DNA of 49,904 bases, from positions 381,948 to 431,851 of the forward strand of contig NZ_PNXQ01000016.1 in the NCBI RefSeq assembly GCF_005217525.1, in the 5' to 3' direction. Of the stretch, positions 17,826 to 26,840 are shown in pieces (within the stretch, counting starts at the first letter, position 1; every line of letters begins with the position of its first letter). This stretch comes from Paenibacillus terrae (GTDB lineage Bacteria; Bacillota; Bacilli; Paenibacillales; Paenibacillaceae). The notes below the pieces were generated by a model, which saw only the letters and a list, made by a program, of their open reading frames with translations, was not told the origin of the DNA and searched no databases. The position numbers and the translations under genes were made by a program.

Positions 17826-17893
17826 AAAAAAAGAAAAGCCCCCTCTGCTACGCTGATAGGCTTATTTCAAACCCAAGTCAGTAGCAAAGGAGG
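17826..17893 (-). terminator. Intrinsic terminator of the flavin oxidoreductase gene
   Basis: On the minus strand CCTCCTTTGCTAC pairs with GTAGCAGAGGGG around a loop, then TTTTCTTTTTTT. Confidence 0.75.
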
Positions 17894-17900
17894 TCAATAC

Positions 17901-19922
17901 TTAGTAAGAATAAGAAAACTCATTTTTGAATTCATCCACGCGTTGGATGATATGCAGAATATTCCGACCTTCACGAGTACCATCAATAATACGACGAGCT
18001 TGTTTACTGTCCCCGATATTCACGACTTCCACTTGATGTTCCTTACCGTAATCGAGCAAGCTGTCCATAAGCGGACTGAATGAGCGCATTCCCAAGCATA
18101 CGAAACCGAGATCAAAAGGAATCTCAAACTCCTGTTCTCCGTGTTTTACTTTGAAACGGTCGCTGCATACTTCTGTCAAAGCAGTTTCCGTATGAACGTT
18201 CACTTCCCGCTCCTCAACCATTTTCATCATGGAAATACGGGTAATCATATCAAGGTCTTTGCCCAGTAACGGCATCATTTCAATAATGGAAACCTCTTGA
18301 GCGCCACGCTCTGCATAATATTCGACAACGTCCAATCCCACGGCTCCGCCACCTACTACAGCAATACGTTTCCCTTCAAACTCTTGGAAGTTCTCCATAT
18401 TGTGCAAAAGATCAAAGATAGAGAATACTTTGGTACCCGGTTTACCCAGTTGGTCATGCAAGCCAGCAATGGGCGGAAGCAGTGGTTTGGCACCCGTTGC
18501 ATTGACAATAATATCGGGATTTAAAGCCGTAATCATCGGCAGATCTGCTTGGGTTCCTGTAATAATATCCAGATTGGTCAGTTGTTTGGTGCGTTGAATC
18601 AGATAATCTGGGAAATCATTAATACGCGTTTTGTCCGGCAATCGTGCAATATCACGAGCCAAGCCACCCAATTCTGGATTTTGTTCAAATAGGGTTACTT
18701 TGCAGCCTACTTCTGCCGCTGTACATGCCGCTTCTAGCCCTGCGGTACCCCCACCAATCACAACAACTTGAACATTATTCTTAACGTGTTGTTTCCGGTA
18801 TTCAGCTTCTCTGAACAGGTCAGGATTTACCGTACAGCAAATCGGTTTGCTCTTGGAAATACGGTGATCGGCACAGCCGATGTTGCAGGAAATACATTTT
18901 CTAAGCAATTCTTCATGGCCATTCTGCACTTTAAGTACCCAGTTCGGTTCTGCGATCAGTCCTCTACCCATCGCCAGAAGATCAGCGTCTCCTCTCTCTA
19001 AAATATCCTGGGCAGCCTGCGGGCTCCGAATATTACCTGAGGTCATGGTGACCTTACCGAATTTGTCTTTTACCGCTTTGGCCATATAAGAGCGCCAGCC
19101 ATCCGGCAGGTTCATCCCATCAATCTGGAACTGAATGGAATCATTCAGAGCAGCAGACACGTTCAGAATATCTACCTCATCATTCAAATATTCCAGCAAT
19201 TCCAATGTATCCTCCAGTGTGTTACCGCCTTCTGTGAACTCTTCCGCACTAAAGCGTAAGCAGATCGGGAAAAATGGGCCAACCACCGAACGAATTTCAT
19301 CAATCACCAATCTGGCAAACCGTGTGCGGTTTTCTGCGCTGCCACCAAATTCATCCGTACGTTTATTATACATGGGGGACAGGAACTGACTCAGCAAGTA
19401 GGAATGACCCGCATGTATTTCCACGCAGTCAAAGCCGGCCCGTTGGGCTCTTCCCGCTGCCTCTCCGTATTTGCGTACAATGGCGTAAATTTCTTCTTTT
19501 TGCAAAGGTCTTGGAATCGCTCCACCCTTTTTAGAAGGGATATTCGAAGAAGATACAGCCTGAACTCCATTCAATCGCCCAGCATAAGCGGAAGCACCTG
19601 CGTGGTTAATTTGGACAGAGACGCAAGCTCCATAAGAGTGCAGGGCTTCTGTTAATCTAAACAATCCGGGAATAAACTGATCATTATCCATACGCAACTG
19701 GGTCGTTCCGTTCGTACCCATTGGGAAATCCAGACAAACATTTTCTACGGTTATCAGGCCGGTACCACCTTTGGCCCGTTGCACGTAATAGTCAATATGA
19801 TCCTGAACAAAGCTTCCGTCCATAGCCGCAAAATTAGTGCCCATCGGTGGCATAACAATCCGGTTTTTTAACGTCATACGACGTATTGTCAGAGGTTCAA
19901 AAATAGCAGGATAGTGGTTCAT
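17901..19922 (-). CDS. NADH:flavin oxidoreductase / 2,4-dienoyl-CoA reductase-type enzyme
   Basis: 673 aa three-domain flavoprotein of the Old Yellow Enzyme-fused class. An N-terminal FMN barrel (IFEPLTIRRMTLKNRIVMPP, active-site EIHAGHSYLLSQFLSP) is followed by a 4Fe-4S cluster set CISCNIGC...CC (about residues 338-358). Then come an FAD fold (VVVIGGGTAGLEAA) and an NAD(P) fold (IAVVGGGAVGLDVVEYYAERGA). It moves electrons from NAD(P)H through FAD and Fe-S to FMN, reducing enoyl or enone substrates. I start at 19922 (MNHYPAIF) with AAGGAGG at proper distance; an upstream ATG adds 13 residues with no such site. Monocistronic with its own terminator. Confidence 0.9.
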   Translation of the reverse strand: MNHYPAIFEPLTIRRMTLKNRIVMPPMGTNFAAMDGSFVQDHIDYYVQRAKGGTGLITVENVCLDFPMGTNGTTQLRMDNDQFIPGLFRLTEALHSYGACVSVQINHAGASAYAGRLNGVQAVSSSNIPSKKGGAIPRPLQKEEIYAIVRKYGEAAGRAQRAGFDCVEIHAGHSYLLSQFLSPMYNKRTDEFGGSAENRTRFARLVIDEIRSVVGPFFPICLRFSAEEFTEGGNTLEDTLELLEYLNDEVDILNVSAALNDSIQFQIDGMNLPDGWRSYMAKAVKDKFGKVTMTSGNIRSPQAAQDILERGDADLLAMGRGLIAEPNWVLKVQNGHEELLRKCISCNIGCADHRISKSKPICCTVNPDLFREAEYRKQHVKNNVQVVVIGGGTAGLEAACTAAEVGCKVTLFEQNPELGGLARDIARLPDKTRINDFPDYLIQRTKQLTNLDIITGTQADLPMITALNPDIIVNATGAKPLLPPIAGLHDQLGKPGTKVFSIFDLLHNMENFQEFEGKRIAVVGGGAVGLDVVEYYAERGAQEVSIIEMMPLLGKDLDMITRISMMKMVEEREVNVHTETALTEVCSDRFKVKHGEQEFEIPFDLGFVCLGMRSFSPLMDSLLDYGKEHQVEVVNIGDSKQARRIIDGTREGRNILHIIQRVDEFKNEFSYSY

Positions 19923-20369
19923 TGTTCTTCCTCCTTGCGAGTTTGCAGATTTCATGTTCAAGTTTTCATTAAAACATTTTACATGTGATTTTTTTCACTT
20001 TTAGGAGCGTCGAGGTACTTTGAGTACGACCGTTCCTTATGACTTGATTTTATATCATCTAATCTATAAATTCTAATGCTATTTTATGTTCTGAATCATA
20101 GTTTCAGTCTATGGATTTTAGCATATCGATCTCCCTTAAACTTACCCAATTGAGTGCTAACAGGGTATGTTTTCATGTCGCATGCGACAGTCCCAGTTTT
20201 CTTGAATACGCTTGCAAACTTCAACTTTATACATGATATCCGCCAAATGCTGAACAAGCTCTTCTCCTGAATAATAAATATTCAATATTTCGTAACTTTC
20301 TACCGTTTAACAAAATCATTTTATAGGCTATATTAAATTTTAAGTAATAGTAACAAGGGAGGTTTATTC
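19923..20369. other. Intergenic region between divergent genes
   Basis: AT-rich promoter region for the oxidoreductase and the DUF3817 gene. One short, protein-like minus-strand frame (20157-20285) is listed separately. No RNA structure recognised. Confidence 0.4.
20157..20285 (-). CDS. Possible 42-aa small protein
   Basis: From a TTG the frame reads NIYYSGEELVQHLADIMYKV then EVCKRIQENWDCRMRHENIPC. It is helical, with two Cys near the end and an amino-acid mix that looks selected. There is no strong ribosome site, and the frame has a stop (TAA) shortly upstream. It may be a real micro-gene or the tail of a lost one. Confidence 0.3.
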   Translation of the reverse strand: MNIYYSGEELVQHLADIMYKVEVCKRIQENWDCRMRHENIPC

Positions 20370-20699
20370 ATGTTCAAAAATGCTTTTAAGACGTTTGGCG
20401 TCATTGGTAATATTGAAGCGATTTCATATCTGCTGCTCGTATGTATCGCTATGCCGCTTAAATACGCAGCCGGGATGCCGCAAATGGTAAGATGGGTCGG
20501 TATGATCCATGGTATACTGTTCGTGACTTATGTAGTTGCGATTGTGGTCATGCTGATTTTGCGAAAGCTTTCGGTACTGCAAGGGCTTGTAGCCCTGATT
20601 GCCTCATTGCTGCCCTTCGGGCCTTTCATTTTTGACCGTAAGGTACTGAAGAAAGCCGAAGTACGCGATAACGGTGCTACTCCAGTAAAAGCTACATAG
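20370..20699 (+). CDS. DUF3817 integral membrane protein
   Basis: 109 aa with about three transmembrane helices. KTFGVIGNIEAISYLLLVCIAMPLKY and the conserved WVGMIHGILFVTYVV fit the DUF3817 (YdzA-like) family, whose role is unknown. AAGGGAGG precedes the ATG. A hairpin terminator lies 45 bases downstream. Confidence 0.88.
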   Translation: MFKNAFKTFGVIGNIEAISYLLLVCIAMPLKYAAGMPQMVRWVGMIHGILFVTYVVAIVVMLILRKLSVLQGLVALIASLLPFGPFIFDRKVLKKAEVRDNGATPVKAT

Positions 20700-20743
20700 G
20701 GGAGTCAAAGAAAAGACTCTATGGACATAAGGATTTTATAGCA

Positions 20744-20795
20744 CAAAAAAACACGGCTTTTCGAGGTTACATAACCCCGGATCGGCCGTGTTTTT
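20744..20795 (+). terminator. Intrinsic terminator
   Basis: AAACACGGC..GCCGTGTTTTT, with A-run before and T-run after, so it may act on both strands. Confidence 0.8.
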
Positions 20796-20889
20796 GCTCA
20801 CGTTAACCAACAAAGAAGCAACGCCAATAATATATCCCTTCAGACAATTCCGTGGATTCCTATTATGTAAAATGATATATAAACCCTGC

Positions 20890-21141
20890 TTAATCTCTTG
20901 GGTAATTCACACTCATGATATCCATAAAAGGAACTTTGTCCGTTTCACCATTACTTTCTACATGCACTCTGCCCGTTCTCGGATCCATTTTAACGATCTG
21001 CCCACGGGTTGTCTCCTGACGCCCCCATACGGTCAACACAACCTCGGACTGCTCTTGCTGCGCTTCTGCAAGCTGGTTCCCGATTTCCTCCAGCACAAAT
21101 TCATCCCGGGTAGGACGTTTGGCCACCTTCGCCTTTGCCAC
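20890..21141 (-). CDS. YolD-like small protein
   Basis: 83 aa. The C-terminal half (GQIVKMDPRTGRVHVESNGETDKVPFMDIMSV) has the beta-strand pattern of YolD-like proteins, ending in the usual 'I...DI..I' stretch. The start is GTG 21141 after GGAAGGGTG. Soluble, no signal. Function unknown; in B. subtilis yolD-like genes often sit beside DNA-repair polymerase genes, but not here. Confidence 0.65.
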   Translation of the reverse strand: MAKAKVAKRPTRDEFVLEEIGNQLAEAQQEQSEVVLTVWGRQETTRGQIVKMDPRTGRVHVESNGETDKVPFMDIMSVNYPRD

Positions 21142-21324
21142 TTGTTTTCACCCTTCCTTTGCTGCAAATCAAATTCATTCCATTTTACCATACTTTTCAT
21201 CATTTGGTGCTGGTAATCTGAGTTAAATCGTGTCACTTGCGTATAAAAAAGAACCGATTTTCTCACGAACAAGAAAATCGGTTCTCAAAGCTGGTCAGCC
21301 AGGAAGCAATTCCATATCCTTTTT

Positions 21325-21894
21325 TTATTTTATCAGCTGTGGAATGTAATCCGCTACATTATAAATAGGTGCGCTGTTCTGCTGAGTAACGGCCAGAATT
21401 AAGGCGCCTTCCAGCATGGAAATGATAAGTACCGCCAGACTATGTGCCTTTGTCTCCGTCCATCCCGCCGTCTGAAGATGCTCCATATAGATATGTTGCC
21501 AATCTGTAAACGTATTCACACAAGCATGTCGAAGCGATTCGCTGATGCAGGAAGTTTCCGCAGCAGTCCAAAATCCGATGGGCATAAAGCCATTAAAGTT
21601 CGTTTGGTCCGCTTCCTCAGCTGCATTGCGGATGAAATCCTGTATGGCGAGGACAGGATCCTCGTTCCCTGATAGCGTTTCTTTCAACTTTTGCTTAATA
21701 AACTCATTCTTTCTTCTGATGCACTCCAAAGCTAATTCCTCTTTGCCACGTGGAAAATAATAATAAAGCGAGCCTTTCGGTGAGCCACTCTCCGCAAGAA
21801 TCTGATTGAGTCCGGTAGCATGGTAGCCCTGATGAAAAAAGAGCCTCGAAGCGGTTTGTACAATATTTTCATATGATTCGGGTTTAGTAGCCAT
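21325..21894 (-). CDS. TetR-family repressor, LmrA/YxaF type
   Basis: 189 aa. HTH at about residues 20-50 (TGLNQILAESGSPKGSLYYYFPRGKEELA), typical of the LmrA/YxaF branch, with the matching C-terminal ligand domain (GFMPIGFWTAAETSCISE). I start at 21894 (MATKPESY) because AAGGA lies 8 bases upstream. It is divergent from the MFS pump gene, and an LmrA-box-like site covers the pump promoter, so it should repress the pump until a drug binds. Confidence 0.88.
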   Translation of the reverse strand: MATKPESYENIVQTASRLFFHQGYHATGLNQILAESGSPKGSLYYYFPRGKEELALECIRRKNEFIKQKLKETLSGNEDPVLAIQDFIRNAAEEADQTNFNGFMPIGFWTAAETSCISESLRHACVNTFTDWQHIYMEHLQTAGWTETKAHSLAVLIISMLEGALILAVTQQNSAPIYNVADYIPQLIK

Positions 21895-21935
21895 ATACAG
21901 CATCCTTCATTAATATAATATTTACAATTTTTATT

Positions 21936-21980
21936 TTGACAAAGAAATAACTTCATGTTTATTATATATAGACCGATCGT
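21936..21980 (+). promoter_or_regulatory. MFS pump promoter with LmrA/YxaF-like operator
   Basis: TTGACA (21936-21941) and TATTAT (21960-21965) are 18 bases apart. TATATATAGACCGATCGT (21963-21980) overlaps the -10 and start. As I recall the B. subtilis LmrA/YxaF box (AWTATAtagaNYGgTCTA), about 14 of 18 positions agree. Confidence 0.6.
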
Positions 21981-22022
21981 TATAATTCAATACCATCAAT
22001 TTATTGGAGGAACAAAAACAAC

Positions 22023-23495
22023 ATGAGTACAATGACTCAAACAAGCCCTCCGTCTGATCCCAAGACGTTCAAGGTGCTGCCTATTATGATTGCCCTGCTG
22101 CTTAGCGGCTTTATCGGAATGTTCAGTGAAACGGCGTTGAACATTGCGCTGAATGATTTGATGCAGATTTTGCACATTACAACAGCAACAGCCCAATGGT
22201 TGACCACGGCCTTTCTGCTGACACTCGGTATTTTGGTACCTGTATCGGGTTTGCTGCTTCAAACCTTTACGACAAGACAGCTTTTCGTCACATCACTGCT
22301 GTTCTCTATTGCAGGCTGTCTCGTTGCTGCGTTAGCACCAAGCTTTACGGTGCTATTGATCGCACGCATTCTTCAAGCCGTCGGTACGGCGCTCTTATTG
22401 CCGTTGATGTTTAATACGATCTTGATCATTTTCCCGGCTGAAAAGAGAGGTGCAGCTATGGGAATCATCGGATTGGTTATTATGTTTGCTCCTGCGGTTG
22501 GACCTACGATTGCGGGTCTGGTGCTGCAAAATCTGTCCTGGCACTGGATTTTCTGGATTTCCCTTCCTTTTCTGATTCTTTCGCTGATTTGCGGTATCCT
22601 GTTTATGCAAAATGTTTCGGAAATTTCAAAGCCGAAAATTGACATTCCATCTATCCTGTTATCTTCCATTGGCTTCGGTGGTGTTGTGTTTGGTTTCAGT
22701 AAATCAGGAGAAGGCGGCGAAGGCTGGGCTAGCCCGGTTGTTTTGCTCCCTCTGATTATCGGATTGGTATCTTTGATTCTGTTCTCTGTACGCCAGTTAA
22801 AAATGAAGCAGCCTATGCTGAATTTGCGCGTCTTTAAATATCCGATGTTTGTTATCGGCGTTGTGATGGTCTTCCTGTGTATGATGACGATCCTTTCTAC
22901 AATGCTGATTCTCCCACTCTTTTTGCAAAAAGGGCTGGCCCTGTCCGCGCTGTCCGCAGGATTGGTGCTTCTGCCCGGCGGAATTATCAATGGTCTGTTG
23001 TCACCCATCATGGGTTCCCTGTTCGATAAATTCGGTCCCAAATGGCTCGTTATTCCGGGACTTGTGATCGTTGCCGCTGTCTTGTTTTTCCTATCCGGCA
23101 TTACGACGACATCAGCTATCGTACTCATTATTGTGCTGCATAGCTGCCTTATGATCGGCATTTCTATGATCATGATGCCTGCTCAGACGAACGGTCTGAA
23201 TCAGTTGCCGATGGATCTGTACCCGGACGGTACAGCCATTATGAGTACGCTCCAGCAAGTTGCCGGTGCAATCGGTACAGCCGTGGCGGTTAGCATTCTC
23301 TCCAAGGGCATGGAAAGCTATTTGAGCCAATCCAGCATGCCGAAATCTGTAGAAGAATTGGCGAATGCTATGGCGTTTGGATCACAGAATTCTTTCTTCT
23401 TTGCCATGATCGTCAGTGTAATTGGATTAATTCTTGCGTTCTTCATTCGCAGAGTTCATGTAGAAAAAGGGGCTGCTCAAGCTCCCATGCATTAA
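22023..23495 (+). CDS. DHA2-family (14-helix) multidrug MFS transporter, LmrB-like
   Basis: 490 aa proton-driven drug exporter. It shows the DHA2 hallmarks: ETALNIALNDLMQIL in helix 1, QWLTTAFLLTLGILVPVSG, RILQAVGTALLLPLMFN (motif C-like), and 14 hydrophobic segments. It is closest in feel to LmrB/YhcA-type pumps for lincosamides and related drugs. GGAGG lies 12 bases before the ATG. It is controlled by the divergent TetR gene. A terminator follows. Confidence 0.9.
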   Translation: MSTMTQTSPPSDPKTFKVLPIMIALLLSGFIGMFSETALNIALNDLMQILHITTATAQWLTTAFLLTLGILVPVSGLLLQTFTTRQLFVTSLLFSIAGCLVAALAPSFTVLLIARILQAVGTALLLPLMFNTILIIFPAEKRGAAMGIIGLVIMFAPAVGPTIAGLVLQNLSWHWIFWISLPFLILSLICGILFMQNVSEISKPKIDIPSILLSSIGFGGVVFGFSKSGEGGEGWASPVVLLPLIIGLVSLILFSVRQLKMKQPMLNLRVFKYPMFVIGVVMVFLCMMTILSTMLILPLFLQKGLALSALSAGLVLLPGGIINGLLSPIMGSLFDKFGPKWLVIPGLVIVAAVLFFLSGITTTSAIVLIIVLHSCLMIGISMIMMPAQTNGLNQLPMDLYPDGTAIMSTLQQVAGAIGTAVAVSILSKGMESYLSQSSMPKSVEELANAMAFGSQNSFFFAMIVSVIGLILAFFIRRVHVEKGAAQAPMH

Positions 23496-23540
23496 TAGAT
23501 AATTTTATAGCTATCTATGTTCAAAAATATCCTAAAAGTG

Positions 23541-23586
23541 AAAAGGCTGCTGACCTATCTCCATGGTCAAGCAGCTTTTTTCTTTT
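23541..23586 (+). terminator. Intrinsic terminator of the MFS gene
   Basis: GCTGCTGACC..GGTCAAGCAGC, one-base bulge, then TTTTTTCTTTT. Confidence 0.8.
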
Positions 23587-23703
23587 ATGACCCTATATAC
23601 ATATTTCTATAATTACATATTCACAAACCTTCTCCATTTGGTTACGATATGCCTCATGGACTAAAGTGTAAAAATTACGATTACGATCAAGGAGGAACAT
23701 CTG

Positions 23704-24423
23704 TTGTTTAAGAATCAGTATTTTAAACTCTTCATACTGTCGGTACTGGCAGGGATGATGGCGGCGTGCTCTTCAGCACCATCAGCTTCACCCTCTTCAT
23801 CTGCTGCAAATGTACCACAAGATAAAAGTGTTACCCTATTGTTCAATGTGCAAAGCCCTTCTGTAGATCCTCATACGGATGTGAATTACACAGCCGTTCG
23901 TGCCGGAGTGAGTGAAACGCTTGTCAAGGTGAGCAAGGATCTCAAGCTGGAAGCTTGGCTTGCAGAGAAATGGGACAGTAAAGACGGACAACACTGGACC
24001 TTCAACATTCGTTCAGGCGTGATCTTCCATAGCGGTAAAGCTGTCGATGCCGCTGCTGTCAAAGACTCTCTGGAAAGAGCACAAAAACTCAATCCATCAG
24101 TTAAAAATGCGCTGCATATCCGTGATATTCAAGCAGATGGTCAGATTTTAATCATCACGACAGACAAGCCTTTTCCGGAATTTGTATCTGAGCTGGTTCA
24201 TCCGAATACGGCGGTGATAGATACCATCTTTACAGGTGATCTTCCATCAGGGACAGGCCCGTTCAAGGCCGCCAGCTTCCGCGCCGGAAGTGAACTGAAT
24301 CTGGATCGTAATGAGCAATACTGGAATGGCGAAGTGAAGCTGAAGCATGCCAAATTCATGTTTAACGAAGACGCCAATGCACGTCAGCTTGCCTTTCAAG
24401 CCAAGGATGTCGATATTGTGTAA
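23704..24423 (+). pseudogene. 5' half of a nickel/peptide-type ABC substrate-binding lipoprotein gene
   Basis: 239 codons of a protein family normally about 530. Lipoprotein signal with MAAC (about 19-22), then an SBP_bac_5 domain: VDPHTDVNYTAVRAGVSETL, AEKWDSKDGQHWTFNIRSGV, FPEFVSELVHP, SGTGPFKAASF. The style is NikA-like. The frame ends at TAA 24421-24423 right after AKDVDIV, where homology also stops, so the gene was cut by a rearrangement. TTG start with AAGGAGGA upstream. The matching ATPase 3' end survives at 29502-30014. Confidence 0.85.
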
Positions 24424-24446
24424 CGTTTGGATAAAAATGTTAAATT

Positions 24447-24672
24447 TTAGGAATCCCAAGTTAAATCATGAATCACGAACCGTGATTGTTTGATCCAAGG
24501 GGGGTTCCGAAATATTCGTTTGAAACGCAACAGCAAGAAAACGGCACGCATGAGTAAGTCAATAGCAACCGAAAGCCATACGCCAGCGATTTCCAACCCT
24601 AGATAAATGCATAACACGTAAACCCCTACAACGCGTATTAACCACTGCAGCAGTATCCCCCAAAGGATAAAG
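24447..24672 (-). pseudogene. C-terminal fragment of a MATE efflux transporter
   Basis: About 75 codons: GILLQWLIRVVGVYVLCIYL, LEIAGVWLSVAIDLLMRAVF, LLLRFKRIF.. to a stop. This is the typical last two helices of a MATE protein (G..G.W.A...D...R). The rest is absent. It is not a copy of the intact MATE gene at 29981. Confidence 0.7.
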
Positions 24673-24969
24673 TCGTTTTATCTAAAGTAGGCGAAATTAC
24701 CGATGAGTCTGAATTTCTGGGGAACATTTACGAAGTGTCTCAACTCGGGACGGCCGACGTGGAATTGGCCAGCGGTGATAAAATTGCTGATGCTACGTTC
24801 CTTTTCCCTGGCTACTCCGGATCCCTATACGAAGATCGAGGAGCATAAGGGCTACTCTATTTTGCAGTATGGAATGGAGGATGGCTATAGGGTAGACTTT
24901 GGTACGAAGCGCTCTATTGAGCTTCCCACGGTAGATGCAGCCAAGCAGATGATCGATAATACTAATTAA
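24673..24969 (+). pseudogene. Frameshifted remnant of an unknown gene
   Basis: One frame reads KVVLSKVGEITDESEFLGNI and GDKIADATFLFPGYSGSLYE. A second takes over with YTKIEEHKGYSILQYGMEDG, VDFGTKRSIELPTVDAAKQM, ending at TAA 24969. Both look protein-coding, so a single gene has frameshifted near 24830. The family is not recognised. A terminator follows at 25051. Confidence 0.45.
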
Positions 24970-25584
24970 ACCAATAGAAGGTACTCCAATGCTGATAAAT
25001 TAGTGTAAGCAAGGAATGGATAATAAATCAAACGTTTTGATACTGGTAAGAGGCCCTCTTCGAATTGAAGAGGGCCTTTTCTTTTTGAAAAGACAACGAA
25101 ACGATTGCCGGACTTATCCCTCCCAGAAAAAATTTAGACCCTGTAGTAACTATTGTCCCTGGTGGAACAATGGTTAACCCGGGAAGGTGCACGTACCTGC
25201 CTTGGACGAATCGAGAGGCAGCTAAATAATCCAACCGGTTCGCTCGATAGGCATAAAATGACTCGATCAAGCCTCCAAGCCTGCGAGCTCCCCCGCGTAA
25301 CACGTTGGCCAGTTCTGCCTAATTTTTTGCGGTACTCATATTTTTCGAGATTTTTGGAGTAAACTTTGAACTTTTCTCTTTATTTAGATAACGGGAAAAA
25401 CAGGCTCCTGAATGGTTAGACACAGTAGCGATGGAATCCTGGAATATACAGAATCGGAGGTGCTTATAAGGAAGGATACGATATGATTCATCAAAAAATT
25501 TAAAATTCTCGCATCTCTGTTAGGAGTCTTTAAAGATTTTGACAAAAGAATATTGTAACAAAATCATAATGAGGAGGAATACAA
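24970..25584. other. Non-coding or decayed stretch
   Basis: It contains a terminator (listed) and a minus-strand frame at 25028-25303 that runs through that terminator, so is unlikely to be real in full. A promoter-like AT-rich section precedes the small gene at 25585. Nothing else recognised. Confidence 0.4.
25051..25085 (+). terminator. Intrinsic terminator
   Basis: AGGCCCTCTTC-GAATT-GAAGAGGGCCT, a perfect 11-bp stem with a T-rich tail. Confidence 0.88.
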
Positions 25585-25874
25585 ATGCAACAACAATGGA
25601 TGGAAATGGTGAATCACGTAGTCGAATGGGGAAAGGGGATTCCTTGGTCCAAGGGTTTCCAGGGTGCGAAAGAAACGGTTGAATTCGCCTGCAGCTGCCT
25701 GGAATTCATCCTCTTTGCAAAAGCTGTTAAAGACGATAACAATGATCCGAAGCCGCCGCAGCTGCCTCTGTGTCCAACCGATTTAAACATGCAATCAAGA
25801 AGAAGTTTAAAGCGAAACACAAAGTATCGCAGACGCAACCGAAAATTACGCAAGAAAAGATTAAATTCAGCTAA
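25585..25874 (+). pseudogene. Small basic protein gene with apparent -1 frameshift
   Basis: A very strong ribosome site (GAGGAGG) precedes ATG 25585. The first frame (MQQQWMEMVNHVVEWGKGIP..ECILFAKAV-like) is good to about 25745. After that the -1 frame reads SEAAAAASVSNRFKHAIKKK, KAKHKVSQTQPKITQEKIKF and stops at TAA 25872, 35 bases before a terminator. The zero frame instead runs on through the terminator hairpin to 25950. The most natural product therefore needs a frame change, by mutation, sequencing error or recoding. I do not know the family; the C-terminal part would be strongly basic. Confidence 0.45.
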
Positions 25875-25909
25875 AAATAATATGGCCCTTCGTCCTACAA
25901 AAATAAAAC

Positions 25910-25935
25910 CCCGCCAGTACTGGCGGGATTTTATT
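25910..25935 (+). terminator. Intrinsic terminator
   Basis: CCCGCCAGTACTGGCGGG, a near-perfect palindrome, followed by ATTTTATTT. Confidence 0.82.
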
Positions 25936-26042
25936 TATGCATCGATCTGAAGGAGGCATGCCCCCAACTGCAGGACATTATTCAGGTTTAAATTTGCTTT
26001 TCATTTCGACAATGAAAGACTCTAAGGCCTCCAGGGAGGGTG

Positions 26043-26597
26043 CTATTTTCCGGTAGCATAGATGGCGCTCGTGATAACATTGAAGAGATGATCGGTCCGT
26101 GGCGCGAATGAAGGTTGGCCGACAAGCCAGCCGAGCGCCGATATCAGGGCGAACAAGTCGTCCCCATTCATATCGGCGCGAGCCGTTCCCTCGGTCTGAG
26201 CTCGGAGCAATAGTCGCTCGCCTGCTGAGTGCACCGCTGCGCATGTAGCGTAAAGCGCGGAGTCCGGGTCCGCGTGGGCGCTCGCCATCAAAGCGACAAC
26301 GCCGCTATAGCTTTGGACGAAAGCCACCTGTTCGCGAACCCAAGACACGAGCGCTTCGTCAGGTGGTTTCAACGTTTCGAGTTCGCCTGCCTTCTGCGTC
26401 AGTGCCTCCAGATTCGTACGCAGCAACGCTTCGAACAAAGCTTCCCGCGTCGGGAAATGACGAAGCAATGTGGCCAACCCGACGTCGGCCCGGCGGGCGA
26501 TATCTCGCATGGACGCATCGACACCATGCTCGGCGACGACGTCACGCGCGACTGTAAGTAGATGACTGTAATTTTTTCTGGCGTCGGCTCGCATCAT
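26043..26597 (-). CDS. TetR-family repressor in high-GC operon
   Basis: 184 aa. HTH at about 30-60 (ASMRDIARRADVGLATLLRHFPTREALFEALL), then a ligand domain with the SMR/SbtR-like ending NGDDLFALISALGWL. Start placed at 26597 (MMRADARKNY) after GGGGTG; a longer frame to 26669 has no ribosome site. Third in a minus-strand operon with an NAD(P)-binding protein and an SDR. It probably binds the palindrome at 28352-28388 and represses its own operon. Codon use is GC-rich, unlike its neighbours, which suggests recent transfer, possibly from a proteobacterium. Confidence 0.87.
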   Translation of the reverse strand: MMRADARKNYSHLLTVARDVVAEHGVDASMRDIARRADVGLATLLRHFPTREALFEALLRTNLEALTQKAGELETLKPPDEALVSWVREQVAFVQSYSGVVALMASAHADPDSALYATCAAVHSAGERLLLRAQTEGTARADMNGDDLFALISALGWLVGQPSFAPRTDHLFNVITSAIYATGK

Positions 26598-26840
26598 GTT
26601 TTCACCCCACTCAAAATACGCGACTTTTCTCGGCATACGCCTAGTTATAACTTGATCTGTAAAAACCACAAAAAGATTTGTTTTTGGGACATTCCATCGA
26701 AATCATTATATCAAATTCAATCTTCCTCCGCCAGATGATCGGCAAGCGTCTGTCTACCGGCGTCGCCCTCGCTTCAATCAAACTGTGGCTGCTCTTTGTC
26801 CACGAGGCAGGATTGCATCGGAATTTGCGATCACGATTCA

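Noticed and set aside
22373..23173. 266-codon minus-strand frame inside the MFS gene
   Set aside because: Pure antisense of a well supported transporter; composition is unnatural.
25028..25303. 91-codon minus-strand frame
   Set aside because: It passes through a strong terminator hairpin and resembles no known protein.
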